Part shown: positions 19,713 through 29,003 of the stretch, one piece after another
Layout: each line of letters opens with the position of its first letter
How positions within the stretch are numbered: position 1 is the stretch's first letter
NCBI GenBank assembly: GCA_028277985.1
Contig: JANQFG010000069.1
Span: 62,001 to 126,000 of the forward strand
Reading direction: 5' to 3'
DNA: 64,000 nucleotides
Source: a bacterium
Lineage (GTDB): Bacteria; Desulfobacterota; DSWW01
Translations under genes and position numbers: made by a program
The notes under the pieces: generated by a model
The model's database searches: none
Told to the model about the DNA's origin: nothing
Seen by the model: the letters and a program-made list of their open reading frames with translations, nothing else

Positions 19713-20789
19713 ATGACGAACCGCCGCGTGAAACCTTGGATCATCGCCCTTGCCGTGCTCTGGCTGTCTTGGTTGCTCGGCTGCAACGAAGATCTGAAGA
19801 ATCAATGCATGGGTGTGGGCGACCCGTCCTGGGAAGATGTAGAGCGGATCTGCGGTGATGGTTCCTTGAGCCTCGATTGGGAGAACTTGCTGAATCCCGT
19901 ATTGGGATTCGAATCCCATAGGCTCAAGGATCAGTCTGTAGCATTCCATGACGGCTATTTCTACCTGTTTGCCGGGTACAGCTACCGCAGTCCCGATCTC
20001 GTTGTTTGGGAAGAAATTCCTTCCGTGCCCGCAGGAGATCTCTGCTTCGCCGGAGACCGATGGATCGTTACGCATCAGGTCGGATATCCTGACGAGCCAC
20101 CCGACAGCGACTTCCGAAAGATCGTCTGGCGCCAGTCCTTCGACCTTATGGGTTGGAGCGAAAGCGAGGACATGATCCAACTCGACAAAGATCGCAACAT
20201 CGACCCGGCCATTGCGTTTCTGGATGAAGCGAATGTGGCGCTCGTCTACAAGCGCGGCGTCGTGATCCAGGAATCACAGGTGGTCTACGGCACATTTGAT
20301 GGAACCGGGTTCGCATTCGGATCGTCCGGCAAAGCGTATCCGGGCGAAGGATGTGTGCTCGACAAGGAAATACCGATCATCGGCGATACGATTACCAGAT
20401 GGGCTGAAAACGCCCAAATCATCAAGATCGACGGCACGTGGAGAATCATTGCGACGGCGAGACATCCGGATCGCCCCATTGATACCGGCTACGTCGGCAG
20501 CCACGAGCCGTTTGTCTATGAAATCGAGGGCAACGACTTCAGCCAATGGATCCGCAAACGGCATCTGATCATTCCCGAAGAGTCGTGGAACCCGCTGATG
20601 CATGCGAATACGGCCTTCCTGCTCGATCTTCGACAGTATGACGGCTGGTTCTATGTCTTCTATTCGGGTGCGGATCGGCTGGACCCTGATTCGCGTGGAC
20701 ATGGCAAGATAGGGGTTGCCCGCTCGCGGGATCTTGTGGATTGGTACGTGCCGGGTGATATGACCGGTGTGGGTGACGACGGTTGCTGA
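19713..20789 (+). CDS. Lipoprotein with five-bladed beta-propeller glycosidase-like fold
   Basis: This 358-residue lipoprotein starts at MTNRRVKPWIIALAVLWLSW, followed by LLGC with lipid-acceptor Cys24. The frame is open further upstream, but the signal peptide fixes this start; its ribosome-binding site is weak. Repeated segments such as SVAFHDGYFYLFAGY, DPAIAFLDEANVALVY, and FYVFYSGADRL before GVARSRDLVDW are typical of the GH43/GH32-like propeller clan. I do not see a complete catalytic triad, so it may bind carbohydrate or be a divergent hydrolase. It sits tail to tail with the nucleoside hydrolase gene. Confidence 0.68.
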   Translation: MTNRRVKPWIIALAVLWLSWLLGCNEDLKNQCMGVGDPSWEDVERICGDGSLSLDWENLLNPVLGFESHRLKDQSVAFHDGYFYLFAGYSYRSPDLVVWEEIPSVPAGDLCFAGDRWIVTHQVGYPDEPPDSDFRKIVWRQSFDLMGWSESEDMIQLDKDRNIDPAIAFLDEANVALVYKRGVVIQESQVVYGTFDGTGFAFGSSGKAYPGEGCVLDKEIPIIGDTITRWAENAQIIKIDGTWRIIATARHPDRPIDTGYVGSHEPFVYEIEGNDFSQWIRKRHLIIPEESWNPLMHANTAFLLDLRQYDGWFYVFYSGADRLDPDSRGHGKIGVARSRDLVDWYVPGDMTGVGDDGC

Positions 20790-20812
20790 ATGGCGGAGGC
20801 GCGAGGACGAGC

Positions 20813-21706
20813 TCAGAGCAGTCTGGACAGGAAGAGATCCATGAACCTGTTCACGTCAAGCAGGCCGGGAACGTTCGCGTTGCAGACATTTTGAGCCGAC
20901 TGCGCTCCGGTGGAGGCAGGGAGGGGCGTCAGACTTCCTCTTCGAAGGCCCTCTTCCCGTACGGAGAAGGTACGAGAATTCGAATCGAAGAGAGTGTCGT
21001 CGATCAGGGCTGCCGCAGCCACCACGTCCCAGGGGAAGAATCCTTTCTTCCTGAAGAAGACTTTCCTGTTGAGCGATAGCCAGGGCTCCACGAACCCCAC
21101 GATCCATTTCGCCAACTCGCTGTCTGCCTCCCGCAGGGTCTGAAGGTGTCGCCGGGTGAACACAGCCTGGGAGCAGAGCTCCATCGTGATCATGGACTTG
21201 GCAACCGGAGCAGAAAGAACCGTTGCGGCTGCCCTGCCGTCGCAGTGAAAGTTGAATTCCCCGAAGTAGGAGAACAGGGGGAACCGGAAAGTGCCGCCCA
21301 TGACGATGAGTCCTGCCAGGTTGGGGAGGAAGGAATCGTCGAGCAGGGTAGCGGTCGCAACGTTTGTGAGGGGAGCGAGGGCGAGGAGGGTGATTTCGCC
21401 CGGGGCCTCCCGGACAGTGCTGAGGAGGAACTCCACCGCATCGTTTCGCTCCCCGAGGTCGTGCCTCGATCCCGCACCCAGGAAGACGGGGATGGAAGAC
21501 TCGACGCGGTCCAGCAGTTCACGGGCGGCCGAGTAGCCCACCGGCGCGCCCACGTTGCCGAAATTCACGGTGATCCCCTCGATCTGGGCCTCAGGGGAAG
21601 CTATGAGGAACAACAGCGCCAGCGCATCGTCGATGTCCCTTCGGGGTACCCACATGTTCGGGTCGGTATCGACGATGATCCGTTTCTTTTGGATAGTCTC
21701 CGTCAT
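20813..21706 (-). CDS. Inosine/uridine-preferring-type nucleoside hydrolase
   Basis: Predicted to cleave the N-glycosidic bond of ribonucleosides, giving base and ribose. The 297-residue protein carries the calcium-site motif in an altered form: DTDP and DIDDALAL, normally almost contiguous, are separated by seven residues (NMWVPRR). Later motifs are normal: LALAPLTNVA, LIVMGGTF, and GEFNFHCDGRAA with the distal Asp ligand. It overlaps the upstream PfkB kinase gene by 4 bp (ATGA), so ribose would be phosphorylated by the neighbouring enzyme. It is the last gene of the long minus-strand operon. Confidence 0.87.
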   Translation of the reverse strand: MTETIQKKRIIVDTDPNMWVPRRDIDDALALLFLIASPEAQIEGITVNFGNVGAPVGYSAARELLDRVESSIPVFLGAGSRHDLGERNDAVEFLLSTVREAPGEITLLALAPLTNVATATLLDDSFLPNLAGLIVMGGTFRFPLFSYFGEFNFHCDGRAAATVLSAPVAKSMITMELCSQAVFTRRHLQTLREADSELAKWIVGFVEPWLSLNRKVFFRKKGFFPWDVVAAAALIDDTLFDSNSRTFSVREEGLRRGSLTPLPASTGAQSAQNVCNANVPGLLDVNRFMDLFLSRLL

Positions 21707-22671
21707 GGTGCGCCCTCCAGTTCCTCGGGGTGCACCGGCTGGATGCCCCGCCTGTGAAACTGGAGCGTCCCTGCATAGACCGCGGCGCGGGCCGCTTCAT
21801 CAATCGGTCTTCCACGCAGGGTCTCTGAGCAGAGAACCGCTGTTGCCTGGTCGCCGCATCCCGTCTCGTCCGTCTCGGTTTCCATGGAAAAAGGAGGGAC
21901 CGGGATCTGGTCGGCCCTGTCGGCGTTGAACAGATAGGCTCCCTGGGATCCGTGTGTAATCAGCACATTCCGGACCCCGCGATCAAGGAGGTTCCGCGCG
22001 GCCCTCTCGGCAGAGGGAAGATCAACGACCTCCACGCCGGTAAGGATCTTTGCCTCGTGTTCGTTCGGCTTGATGCAATAGACGCCTGCCTGGAGGAGTG
22101 CCTCGACGTCTTGCGTCGGGCTGATGCCGCCGGGGTCCAGCACTACCCGGAGGCCGGACTCTCCTGCCTTGCGAATCGCGTGTGCCGCAGTGTCAAGGGG
22201 CATCTCCAGGGTCAGAACGAGGATCCCCTCGTCCGAAGCCTCTTTGAACAGGCAATCGGCACGGTCCACATCCTCGGGACGGAAATCGTCATTGATCCCG
22301 GGGATACAATAGATCTGGTTCTGGCCGCTCCTGTTTACCGGGATGAGGGCGATCCCGGGGAATTTCCCGCTCTTCGCCTGGTCCTCGACAAGGACATGGT
22401 CCGTAATGACGCCCGCCTCCCGCAAGGCCTTTACGGGCACTTCCCACAGGCCGAACAGATCCTTCGAGGTCTTCCCGATCATGAAGACGCGTTCTCGGCC
22501 GAGGAGTCGGGCCGACATCCTGGCGATGTTCGAGGACTTTCCGCCCGGGCCGATGAGAATCTCTCCACTCCTGGAGAGTTCCCCCGGCCCGAGAAGCTCG
22601 TCCACGCCGGCCGCCACGATATCGGTATTCAGGCCGCCCACGACAATGAGGCTTGCAGAGGTCTTCGTCAC
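21703..22671 (-). CDS. PfkB-family sugar kinase, ribokinase-like
   Basis: This 322-residue kinase shows the PfkB signature 1 (GPGGKSSNIARMSARLLG, about residues 42-59) and signature 2 in the form DETGCGDQATAV, whose Asp is the catalytic base. ITHGSQGAYL precedes it. Starting codon is GTG behind CGGAG. With the overlapping nucleoside hydrolase gene the simplest role is ribose to ribose-5-phosphate, feeding the pentose-phosphate pathway; other sugars are possible because PfkB specificity is hard to read. The gap to the GH4 gene upstream is 22 bp. Confidence 0.88.
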   Translation of the reverse strand: MTKTSASLIVVGGLNTDIVAAGVDELLGPGELSRSGEILIGPGGKSSNIARMSARLLGRERVFMIGKTSKDLFGLWEVPVKALREAGVITDHVLVEDQAKSGKFPGIALIPVNRSGQNQIYCIPGINDDFRPEDVDRADCLFKEASDEGILVLTLEMPLDTAAHAIRKAGESGLRVVLDPGGISPTQDVEALLQAGVYCIKPNEHEAKILTGVEVVDLPSAERAARNLLDRGVRNVLITHGSQGAYLFNADRADQIPVPPFSMETETDETGCGDQATAVLCSETLRGRPIDEAARAAVYAGTLQFHRRGIQPVHPEELEGAP

Positions 22672-22693
22672 AGAGAAACTCCGTAGGGAATAC

Positions 22694-24001
22694 TCACTGC
22701 CATTCGATTTGGATGTAGTCTTTGTTCCTTCTCATCAGGTCATTGAAAATACTCTCTGCCTGACCAAAGGTCTCGATGAGGGGGTCCGCCAAAACGGCTT
22801 TGAAAGCAAGATCCTCGGACCTCTGAAGAATGCTTTCGATGCACAGGTCCATCACCGGGACTTGTGCCTGGATGTAGCCCAGCAGATCCAGGGGATAATC
22901 TCCTAACGGGATTCCGTTCACACCCTTCTTGTTGATGATCGCAGGGCATTCGATCACCAGATCCCTGGGCAGATTCGTAATGATGTCGTCATTTGGGATG
23001 TTGACAGAAGGCTCCACGTAGTTTGAATCGGTGATGATCCCTTCGATGATCGGGATGGCCGGCTCGTGCTGGGCAACCACGGCCTCGTGTCCTTCCCCTT
23101 TGCCGATCTTCTCCTTCAGGTCGTCATAGACCATGTTCATCAGTTCTTCATATCCGTTCCAGAATCGACGGATCGCGAATACATCCGCCTTTTCCCACGC
23201 CCAGGGGATATACTCTCCGTAGTGACTGTCTGTCGTATAGGGGCAGAAGCCGAACTTCTCCAGGAAGAAGGCTATGAATTTGAATCCGTCATAGGAGTCG
23301 AATCCGTACAGGAATGCCGGGCCTTTCTTGCGAAGGTCCGGATAGGCATCTTTGCCGGTAGCTTTGTACCTGCACTCGGTGATTACGCCAAAATGATTCA
23401 GGCCATAACCCTTCACGTCCAGATCCTCGAGTCCCACTTCCAGGATCTGAGCCAGTATCGGCATGAAATGAATGTACTCGTGGCACAATCCCACGAATTT
23501 CAGGGCAGGATATTTTCTCTTGATGGCGAGACAGATTCTCGACATGGGATTCGAGTAATTGATGAAGAAGGCATCCGGGCAGATCTTCTCAATGTCTTCA
23601 CAAATGTCCAGGATGGGAGGAATGACCCGCAAGGAATGGAAGACGGCTCCCGGGCCGCCGTTCTCGCCGGAAACCTGCATGCACCCATAGTTGAGTGGGA
23701 TCTTGTAGTCTGAATCCAACAGTGCAAACCTGGGAGCCACCTCGATCGAGTTGATGATATACGCTGCATCTCGCAATGCTTCCGGCCGTTCGGTGGTCGA
23801 TTCTATGGAGAAATCCAATTTCCTCTTCTCGACGGCGTCTTCGGAGGCCTTATGCACCGATGCCAGATTCTCCGCATCGATGTCATGAAGACAAACGGTA
23901 CTGCCTGCCAGGACGTCACTCTGCAGGATCCTTCCGACAGTGCCCAATCCGAACGTAAGCGACCCCGCTCCGATGACTACGATCTTTCCGGTCGTGGACA
24001 T
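22694..24001 (-). CDS. GH4 glycosidase (alpha-glucosidase/alpha-galactosidase type), NAD- and metal-dependent
   Basis: GH4 enzymes oxidise C3 of the sugar with NAD+, then eliminate the aglycone. The 435-residue protein starts MSTTGKIVVIGAGSLTFGLG, a Rossmann NAD site. FINYSNPMSR follows, then GLCHEYIHF with Cys173 and GYGLNHFG with His203, the expected Mn2+ ligands. The start at 24001 has the ribosome-binding site AGGGGGGTGAA; an in-frame ATG at 24028 is weaker. It belongs to the TetR-GH1-GH51 operon. A second, quite different GH4 is encoded at 43605. Confidence 0.93.
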   Translation of the reverse strand: MSTTGKIVVIGAGSLTFGLGTVGRILQSDVLAGSTVCLHDIDAENLASVHKASEDAVEKRKLDFSIESTTERPEALRDAAYIINSIEVAPRFALLDSDYKIPLNYGCMQVSGENGGPGAVFHSLRVIPPILDICEDIEKICPDAFFINYSNPMSRICLAIKRKYPALKFVGLCHEYIHFMPILAQILEVGLEDLDVKGYGLNHFGVITECRYKATGKDAYPDLRKKGPAFLYGFDSYDGFKFIAFFLEKFGFCPYTTDSHYGEYIPWAWEKADVFAIRRFWNGYEELMNMVYDDLKEKIGKGEGHEAVVAQHEPAIPIIEGIITDSNYVEPSVNIPNDDIITNLPRDLVIECPAIINKKGVNGIPLGDYPLDLLGYIQAQVPVMDLCIESILQRSEDLAFKAVLADPLIETFGQAESIFNDLMRRNKDYIQIEWQ

Positions 24002-24028
24002 TTCACCCCCCCTGGTGGGTTGTCGCAT

Positions 24029-25159
24029 CTAGGCATACGTCTTTCGAAAGGCCTCGGATGCGGCGACAACAGCCTCTCGGATCAGGTCCTCCGCCTTTGC
24101 CGTTTCTCGGGCCGCCAGGTGCCGCATCAAGAGGTCGCGATCCAGGTCGCGAGCAGCCTGCTCGCAAGCCTCCCAACTCAGGATGCTTCGAACGACGCGG
24201 TCTATCGCCTGTTCTGCATTGTCATAGGGTCGGGCCTGCATGTCGTGGCCTTTCCATCGCATGAAACCCGCCTCTTGGACGAGACCGGCGATGGCGATGT
24301 TCATGCCGTTGATGCGGACACCGTGATCTATGTCGTATTTACCCGGACCCCCGAGGATGATGCCGTCGTTCAAGCCCTGGCTGTTCAGGTGCATGTGCAC
24401 GAGCATGTCGTTGTCGATCTCTTCCACGGTATCGTACACGGGATCCAGACCGATCATCTCGGAATGACCGAACTCCTTGTTGACCCCCTTCTTGTCCAGG
24501 GAGACCCCGTGTTCCGCTTCGAGGTTCCGCCACAAGGCGATGGAGCTCGCCACGGTCGGCAAGAGAAGGGAAGGGTGGCCCTCGTTCGGTTTCGGCTCTA
24601 TGCCGATGAAGAGTTCGCCGCCCATCTTCGCATCGTCCTTGCAGAGCGCTGCGACGCTTTCCTTGAGATTCTGGTACATCTGCCAGACGCCTACGGAGGC
24701 GAGATCGTAGCCGAAGGAGCCGTTCCAGATGACGAAACAGGGGGCCTTGTCCGGTTCCGGATGCCAGGCCTTCTTCAATGGGCCGTAAGCGAGATCCAAT
24801 GTTCGCCGGCCAAACGCCTCCGCGGTCTTCCTCTCCTCGGGGTCAAGGGAGGCGATGCCTCCGTAGGCGAAATGGCCGTGTGCGCCCGGTGTGATCATGG
24901 CCAGGTAGAGTCCGCTTTCGCTCATGGCGGCTGAAACCTCGTCCGCCGTGTCTTCGCTCACTTCGTTGTCGTAGTGAAGCTCGATCCCGAGCTGAACCGA
25001 ATCCGGGAGTTGCGGTTGAATCCTCTCGTGAACCAACCGGATCATGCCCACCGTGTCCAGCTCTGCCGAGCCCCACGATGGGATCGAATCACTCGGCACG
25101 AACCCGCCTTTTCCTGCGTGAAAGGTCCACCGGCAAACACTGTGAAGACTCTTTTCCAT
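24029..25159 (-). CDS. Xylose-isomerase-like TIM-barrel protein
   Basis: This 376-residue protein has features of the xylose isomerase superfamily: IGIEPKPNEGHP (Glu188 and Lys190 region), NKEFGHSEM (Glu229, His232) and VHMHLNSQG, matching the metal-binding order of XylA. GAHGHF near residue 93 would supply the catalytic His. It follows the xylulokinase-like gene in the operon, supporting conversion of an aldose such as xylose to its ketose. Related TIM barrels also act as epimerases or as 3-keto-glycoside lyases, which is possible with the GH4 and Gfo/Idh/MocA genes nearby. The start ATG is 22 bp downstream of a large palindrome. Confidence 0.78.
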   Translation of the reverse strand: MEKSLHSVCRWTFHAGKGGFVPSDSIPSWGSAELDTVGMIRLVHERIQPQLPDSVQLGIELHYDNEVSEDTADEVSAAMSESGLYLAMITPGAHGHFAYGGIASLDPEERKTAEAFGRRTLDLAYGPLKKAWHPEPDKAPCFVIWNGSFGYDLASVGVWQMYQNLKESVAALCKDDAKMGGELFIGIEPKPNEGHPSLLLPTVASSIALWRNLEAEHGVSLDKKGVNKEFGHSEMIGLDPVYDTVEEIDNDMLVHMHLNSQGLNDGIILGGPGKYDIDHGVRINGMNIAIAGLVQEAGFMRWKGHDMQARPYDNAEQAIDRVVRSILSWEACEQAARDLDRDLLMRHLAARETAKAEDLIREAVVAASEAFRKTYA

Positions 25160-25181
25160 TCGGGCACCTCGTTTCCATTTT

Positions 25182-25234
25182 GGGGTCAGGCCGAAACTAT
25201 CAACCCTTAGGGTTGATAGTTTCGGCCTGACCCC
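25182..25234. repeat. Perfect 25-bp inverted repeat, REP/MITE-like
   Basis: Two perfect 25-bp arms (25182-25206 and 25210-25234) are separated by TTA. The outer end reads GGGGTCAGGCCGAAAC. GGGTCAGG-type palindromes are common around REP-associated Y1 transposases. It lies inside an operon between the xylB-like stop and the isomerase start and would form a very stable mRNA hairpin, affecting stability or partial termination. No U-tract follows. Confidence 0.85.
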
Positions 25235-25249
25235 TATGTGGGGCAGAGT

Positions 25250-26848
25250 TTATTGACTCCCGGTTGACTCCAGCCGGGTGTATCGATCGAGCAAGCGCTT
25301 CACTTTCGGAAGCGCATCGGCGTCCGGGACCCGTACGGATGCGCCGTCCCTTTGAACGTACCTGTCGGCCGCATCCTGATACGTGAGATCGAGGACCTTC
25401 CTCGCACCGCTGACGGCGCAGCCAAGGGGTGCGGCAAAGTCCGCATGACGAATGTTGTATGCTCTCGCCTGAAAGATATCAGCGATGAGTTGCATCTGAA
25501 ACGGGTTCCTGGCGCCTCCTCCGACGACGCAGATCGAGCCTGCATCACTCAGATGGGTGGAGTGGAGGCGGAGAGAGAGAATCTGGGAAATGGACAGGGC
25601 TCGGATATTCGCGTGTGCGTCCTCTTCGCGGAAACCTTGGCGGACGACTCCGCTGGGCTTCAAGGGCACGGACTCTGCCTGCAAGTAGGGCAGCATCAGG
25701 GGGTCGTCCGCTTCGAGACGGGTCGGACCTGCGGACCGAACGTAGGATTCCCAGTCCTGATCCGTAATCTCGCCGGTTCGTCCCTGAAGGAGGTAACGTC
25801 TGAGGAAATGATCGTGTACCTTGCTTCCGTTGGTGAAGACGGAGAGGGCCATGACCGTGCCGGGAATGTATCCGAAGATGTTGTACTCCCCTTTGGGGGA
25901 GGGAGTCACCGTCTGGCTCACGCCGTTGACCGTGTAACTGCTGCCGAGAGAGATGACCGTCTCGCTTCCGCATCCGAGCAGGGTAGCCGGATTGTCTCCG
26001 GTGCCGGTCAGGACGATCGCCTGCGGGTAAACCCCGTATTTCTGCGTAAAGTAGGGGCAGATCGTTCCCGCCGGTTCGTCATAGTGGTTCATGCCGCCTA
26101 TCCTGGCGGCGAGATCCGAATGAATACCGGCATCTTTCAGATAACGATTCATGGCAGAAAGGACAAGGGCACTCCAGCCGGGGTTTCGGATGTCCGTCTG
26201 ATTCAGATTGGTGCCCCAGCCGTCCCCGGTGTCAACGACAGTGATCTTTCCTGCAAGGATCGAGGTCATGAAGGCGCTCAGAAGGAAGATGTGGGCCGTC
26301 TTTTCGAGCTCTTCCGGATGTTCCCGGGCCCACTTGAGAATCTGTGCCGCCGGGAAGCGCAGCTCGGCCCGGTTTCCGGTCAAGGTGTCGATTCCGCCCT
26401 GTTCCAGCAGGCTGTCGGTCAGGTAGGCCGCTTCGTTCCGTGGAGATCGGTCTTCCCAAATGGGTGAAGTCTGCCGACTGACCGTGGGGTGAAGCTGAGA
26501 AAGGAGGTCCTGCGCCGGGTCGAGCTTGTGAAGCGCCTCTGAAAAGAGGTGGTTCGCATAGACCGTGCAGTGCTGCATTCCATCGAGCTTGATGGCACGG
26601 ACCCTGGCCAAATCGACGCCATCCTTGCGCACCCCGTCGAACAGAAGATCCAGGGCCCGGATCAGCATGAAAGGGGACGTATGGCGCACCTCTTCGTGGT
26701 CAGAAGGGAGCACGCCTCCCCGGGTCCCATATTCCGGGAAGCAGGTGTCGTATTCGTGGGAGCAGAGGTGTTCCACCTTTCCGGAATCGATATTCAGGAT
26801 CAGGCTCTTGGCGGATTGTGTGCTGAATTCGAGACCGAGTGCGAGCAT
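25250..26848 (-). CDS. xylB: FGGY-family carbohydrate kinase, xylulokinase-like
   Basis: This 532-residue kinase starts MLALGLEFSTQSAKSLIL, the first phosphate motif of FGGY kinases with Glu in place of the usual Asp. VVDTGDGWGTNLNQ lies in the middle, TGTGDNPATLLGCG is the nucleotide-binding block, and VVGGGARNPFQMQLIADIF is the adenosine motif near the end. The ATG is one base after the stop of the upstream URO-D gene (TGACATG), so translation is coupled; the frame continues upstream inside that gene but is not coding there. With the isomerase-like neighbour the likely reaction is D-xylulose phosphorylation, though other ketoses are possible. Confidence 0.86.
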   Translation of the reverse strand: MLALGLEFSTQSAKSLILNIDSGKVEHLCSHEYDTCFPEYGTRGGVLPSDHEEVRHTSPFMLIRALDLLFDGVRKDGVDLARVRAIKLDGMQHCTVYANHLFSEALHKLDPAQDLLSQLHPTVSRQTSPIWEDRSPRNEAAYLTDSLLEQGGIDTLTGNRAELRFPAAQILKWAREHPEELEKTAHIFLLSAFMTSILAGKITVVDTGDGWGTNLNQTDIRNPGWSALVLSAMNRYLKDAGIHSDLAARIGGMNHYDEPAGTICPYFTQKYGVYPQAIVLTGTGDNPATLLGCGSETVISLGSSYTVNGVSQTVTPSPKGEYNIFGYIPGTVMALSVFTNGSKVHDHFLRRYLLQGRTGEITDQDWESYVRSAGPTRLEADDPLMLPYLQAESVPLKPSGVVRQGFREEDAHANIRALSISQILSLRLHSTHLSDAGSICVVGGGARNPFQMQLIADIFQARAYNIRHADFAAPLGCAVSGARKVLDLTYQDAADRYVQRDGASVRVPDADALPKVKRLLDRYTRLESTGSQ

Positions 26849-26849
26849 G

Positions 26850-27938
26850 TCAGCGATAGGGCTCCACGTCCTTGAGCACTTGTTCCACTTCTTCTTGCCC
26901 GGCGAACAGGCCAAGCACATACACGCCTTTTCCACCGATCGCATCCAGGAGGGGAACCACCTCGTTTGCCCAGACGTTGATCGGCTGGACCGCCTTACCT
27001 GCATCCAGGATCTTTCGATACAGGTCGTACCACTCCGGGCTGCCGCCGTCCGGCACCTTCGGGTCCGGGGTCCACTCGATTGCGTCGATCTCTTCGATGT
27101 CAAGGATCATGTCGAGATGCTTCATGCATGCCTGGCCGTCCAGGTGGAACATGGTGTAGTCGAACCACTGGCTCTGTCTCTTCAGGAAGGGAACGGCGAA
27201 TTCCTCGAACATGGCGGGCGAGATCATGGCGGACAGGTCGCACTGCAGATGCATCGTGGTCCCCGGGGCCCAGAGCCGAAAGTTCTGGTCCACCGTGCTG
27301 CCGTCTTCGAGGCGGATCAGGCCGTAGATTTCATCGACCACCTCGAACATGGCCTGGTCGACCTCGGCCGTCTTCTCGTGGACCCATTCCGGACGCTCGA
27401 TCAGATCCATCATGAAGTTTTCGATGCCGCGCATCAGACCCAGCGTGTCGATACCCCCGTAAAGATCCGGAAGGCCCACCGTGTACTTGCCCTTACTCAT
27501 GGCCAGGGTCTCGCGCATCGTTTCCTGATGGATTCTCCACCACTTGTTTTCAGGATCGAATCGGATCGGTCCAAGGTTCTCCGGATCGTCCACATCCATG
27601 CAGGGATGCATCCAGACCGTGTCCTCCCTGAACTCAGGTTCGCTTCCGAGAAACAGGGCCATGCAGCCCGGCCCGAGGTCCGTGTTCGCAACGGGGAACA
27701 TGTCGGCCGGATAGGAGAGAGCGGACATGTCAAAATGATTCATCCTTGCCCTGGCACGGGTGTCCGTATAGTACGCCTCAGAGGTCTTCGGATGCCTCGT
27801 CTCCGGCGGAGCCACCTCCTCATGAGGGCTCTTTCCGATCGTTGCGCCCCACATGCCGATCGCCAATCCCTCACGATGCCACCATCGGGTCAGGTTCTTC
27901 TTCGTTTCTTCCCAGTTCTCTTTCCAGGCGAGTTCCAT
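26850..27938 (-). CDS. URO-D-superfamily protein
   Basis: This 362-residue protein begins MELAWKENWEETKKNLTRWW. A conserved start of this type is common in URO-D-like proteins found in carbohydrate clusters. Mid-protein blocks include LPDLYGGIDTLGLMRG, and FHLDGQACMKHLD lies where methyltransferases carry His-x-Cys, so the zinc site is not conserved. It lies between galE and xylB in the operon, with 1 bp to xylB and 36 bp from galE. The ribosome-binding site AAGGAAG precedes the ATG. The reaction is unknown; a corrinoid- or sugar-related role is inferred only from context. Confidence 0.82.
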   Translation of the reverse strand: MELAWKENWEETKKNLTRWWHREGLAIGMWGATIGKSPHEEVAPPETRHPKTSEAYYTDTRARARMNHFDMSALSYPADMFPVANTDLGPGCMALFLGSEPEFREDTVWMHPCMDVDDPENLGPIRFDPENKWWRIHQETMRETLAMSKGKYTVGLPDLYGGIDTLGLMRGIENFMMDLIERPEWVHEKTAEVDQAMFEVVDEIYGLIRLEDGSTVDQNFRLWAPGTTMHLQCDLSAMISPAMFEEFAVPFLKRQSQWFDYTMFHLDGQACMKHLDMILDIEEIDAIEWTPDPKVPDGGSPEWYDLYRKILDAGKAVQPINVWANEVVPLLDAIGGKGVYVLGLFAGQEEVEQVLKDVEPYR

Positions 27939-27974
27939 CGGTCTTCCTTTGTTGGGTGTCTCGTTGTCCCTGAC

Positions 27975-28991
27975 CTAGGCGCGCAGGATCTCGGAGTTGA
28001 GCTTCTTGTGCCATTCCCAGGCCGTCCCGATGATCTCGGGCAAGTCCGTAAAGCGGGGAGTCCATCCAAGGGTTCTGCTTGCCTTTTCCGAGCTTCCGAT
28101 CAGGGCGTCGGGATCTCCCGGTCTTCTTTCGACTTGGCGGGTCCGTATTTCCCTGCCCGTGACTCTTCTCGCTTCATCAATGACTTGCCGGACCGAGAAC
28201 CCGTTTCCGTTTCCGAGATTGAAGATGCCGCTCTTGTGTTTGGTCTCGAGATACTCGAGGGCGGCCAGGTGAGCGGCTGCAAGATCGGTCACATGGATGT
28301 AGTCCCGGATGCAGGTTCCGTCCGGAGTGTCGTAATCGGTGCCGAATATCTTCACGTCTTCACGTCGTCCAAGGGCCGCATCCAGTACAAGAGGAATGAG
28401 ATGTGTTTCCGGGTCGTGCCATTCCCCGATCTCGCCTTCAGGGTCTGCCCCTGCGGCGTTGAAATAGCGAAGGGATGCGTACCGCAGTCCATGGGCCTCA
28501 CTCAAATCCTCCAGGATCGTCTCCACCATCTGTTTACCCCTTCCGTAGGGGCTGATCGGGTCCAGTGGGTGATCCTCCGGGATGGGGATCTTGACGGGGT
28601 TACCATAAACCGCGCAGGTAGAGGAGAAGACCATACGCCGGACCCCGTGTTCGATCATCGCATTCAAGAGGTTGAGAGTATTGGCCACATTGTTCTGGTA
28701 GTACTTCTCAGGGAAGTCCGTGGATTCCCCCACGTAGGTGTAGGCTGCAAAATGCATGACTGCAGTGAACCGGTTCTTCTCGAAGAGGTCCAGAAGAGCG
28801 TCACGGTCGGCCAGGTCTCCCAGGACAAAGGACCCCCACTTGGAGCACTCTTTGTGACCGTAGGCGAGATTGTCGAGGACGACCGTGTCGTATCCGTGTC
28901 GGTGTAGGAGCTTGTTCGCGTGGCTGCCCACGTATCCCGCGCCGCCGGTTACGAGAATGAGATCTTGTCCCGCTCTTTCATCCATGCCCAT
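27975..28991 (-). CDS. galE: UDP-glucose 4-epimerase
   Basis: Interconverts UDP-galactose and UDP-glucose. The extended SDR features are present: TGGAGYVGSH for NAD, FSSTCAVYG with the catalytic Ser/Thr, and SPYGRGK with Tyr149 and Lys153 (numbered from the ATG at 28991). RYFNAAGADPEG and RDYIHVTDLA are typical GalE blocks. I chose the ATG at 28991, preceded by GAGAGG; a GTG at 29000, three bases after the upstream stop, is the alternative. Its place among glycosidase genes points to galactose use. Confidence 0.94.
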   Translation of the reverse strand: MGMDERAGQDLILVTGGAGYVGSHANKLLHRHGYDTVVLDNLAYGHKECSKWGSFVLGDLADRDALLDLFEKNRFTAVMHFAAYTYVGESTDFPEKYYQNNVANTLNLLNAMIEHGVRRMVFSSTCAVYGNPVKIPIPEDHPLDPISPYGRGKQMVETILEDLSEAHGLRYASLRYFNAAGADPEGEIGEWHDPETHLIPLVLDAALGRREDVKIFGTDYDTPDGTCIRDYIHVTDLAAAHLAALEYLETKHKSGIFNLGNGNGFSVRQVIDEARRVTGREIRTRQVERRPGDPDALIGSSEKASRTLGWTPRFTDLPEIIGTAWEWHKKLNSEILRA

Positions 28992-29003
28992 CCCCCGCAC
29001 CTC

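Noticed and set aside
26565..28907. Plus-strand open frame of 780 codons
   Set aside because: It is antisense to three recognisable genes (xylB-like, URO-D, galE) and gives no family pattern.
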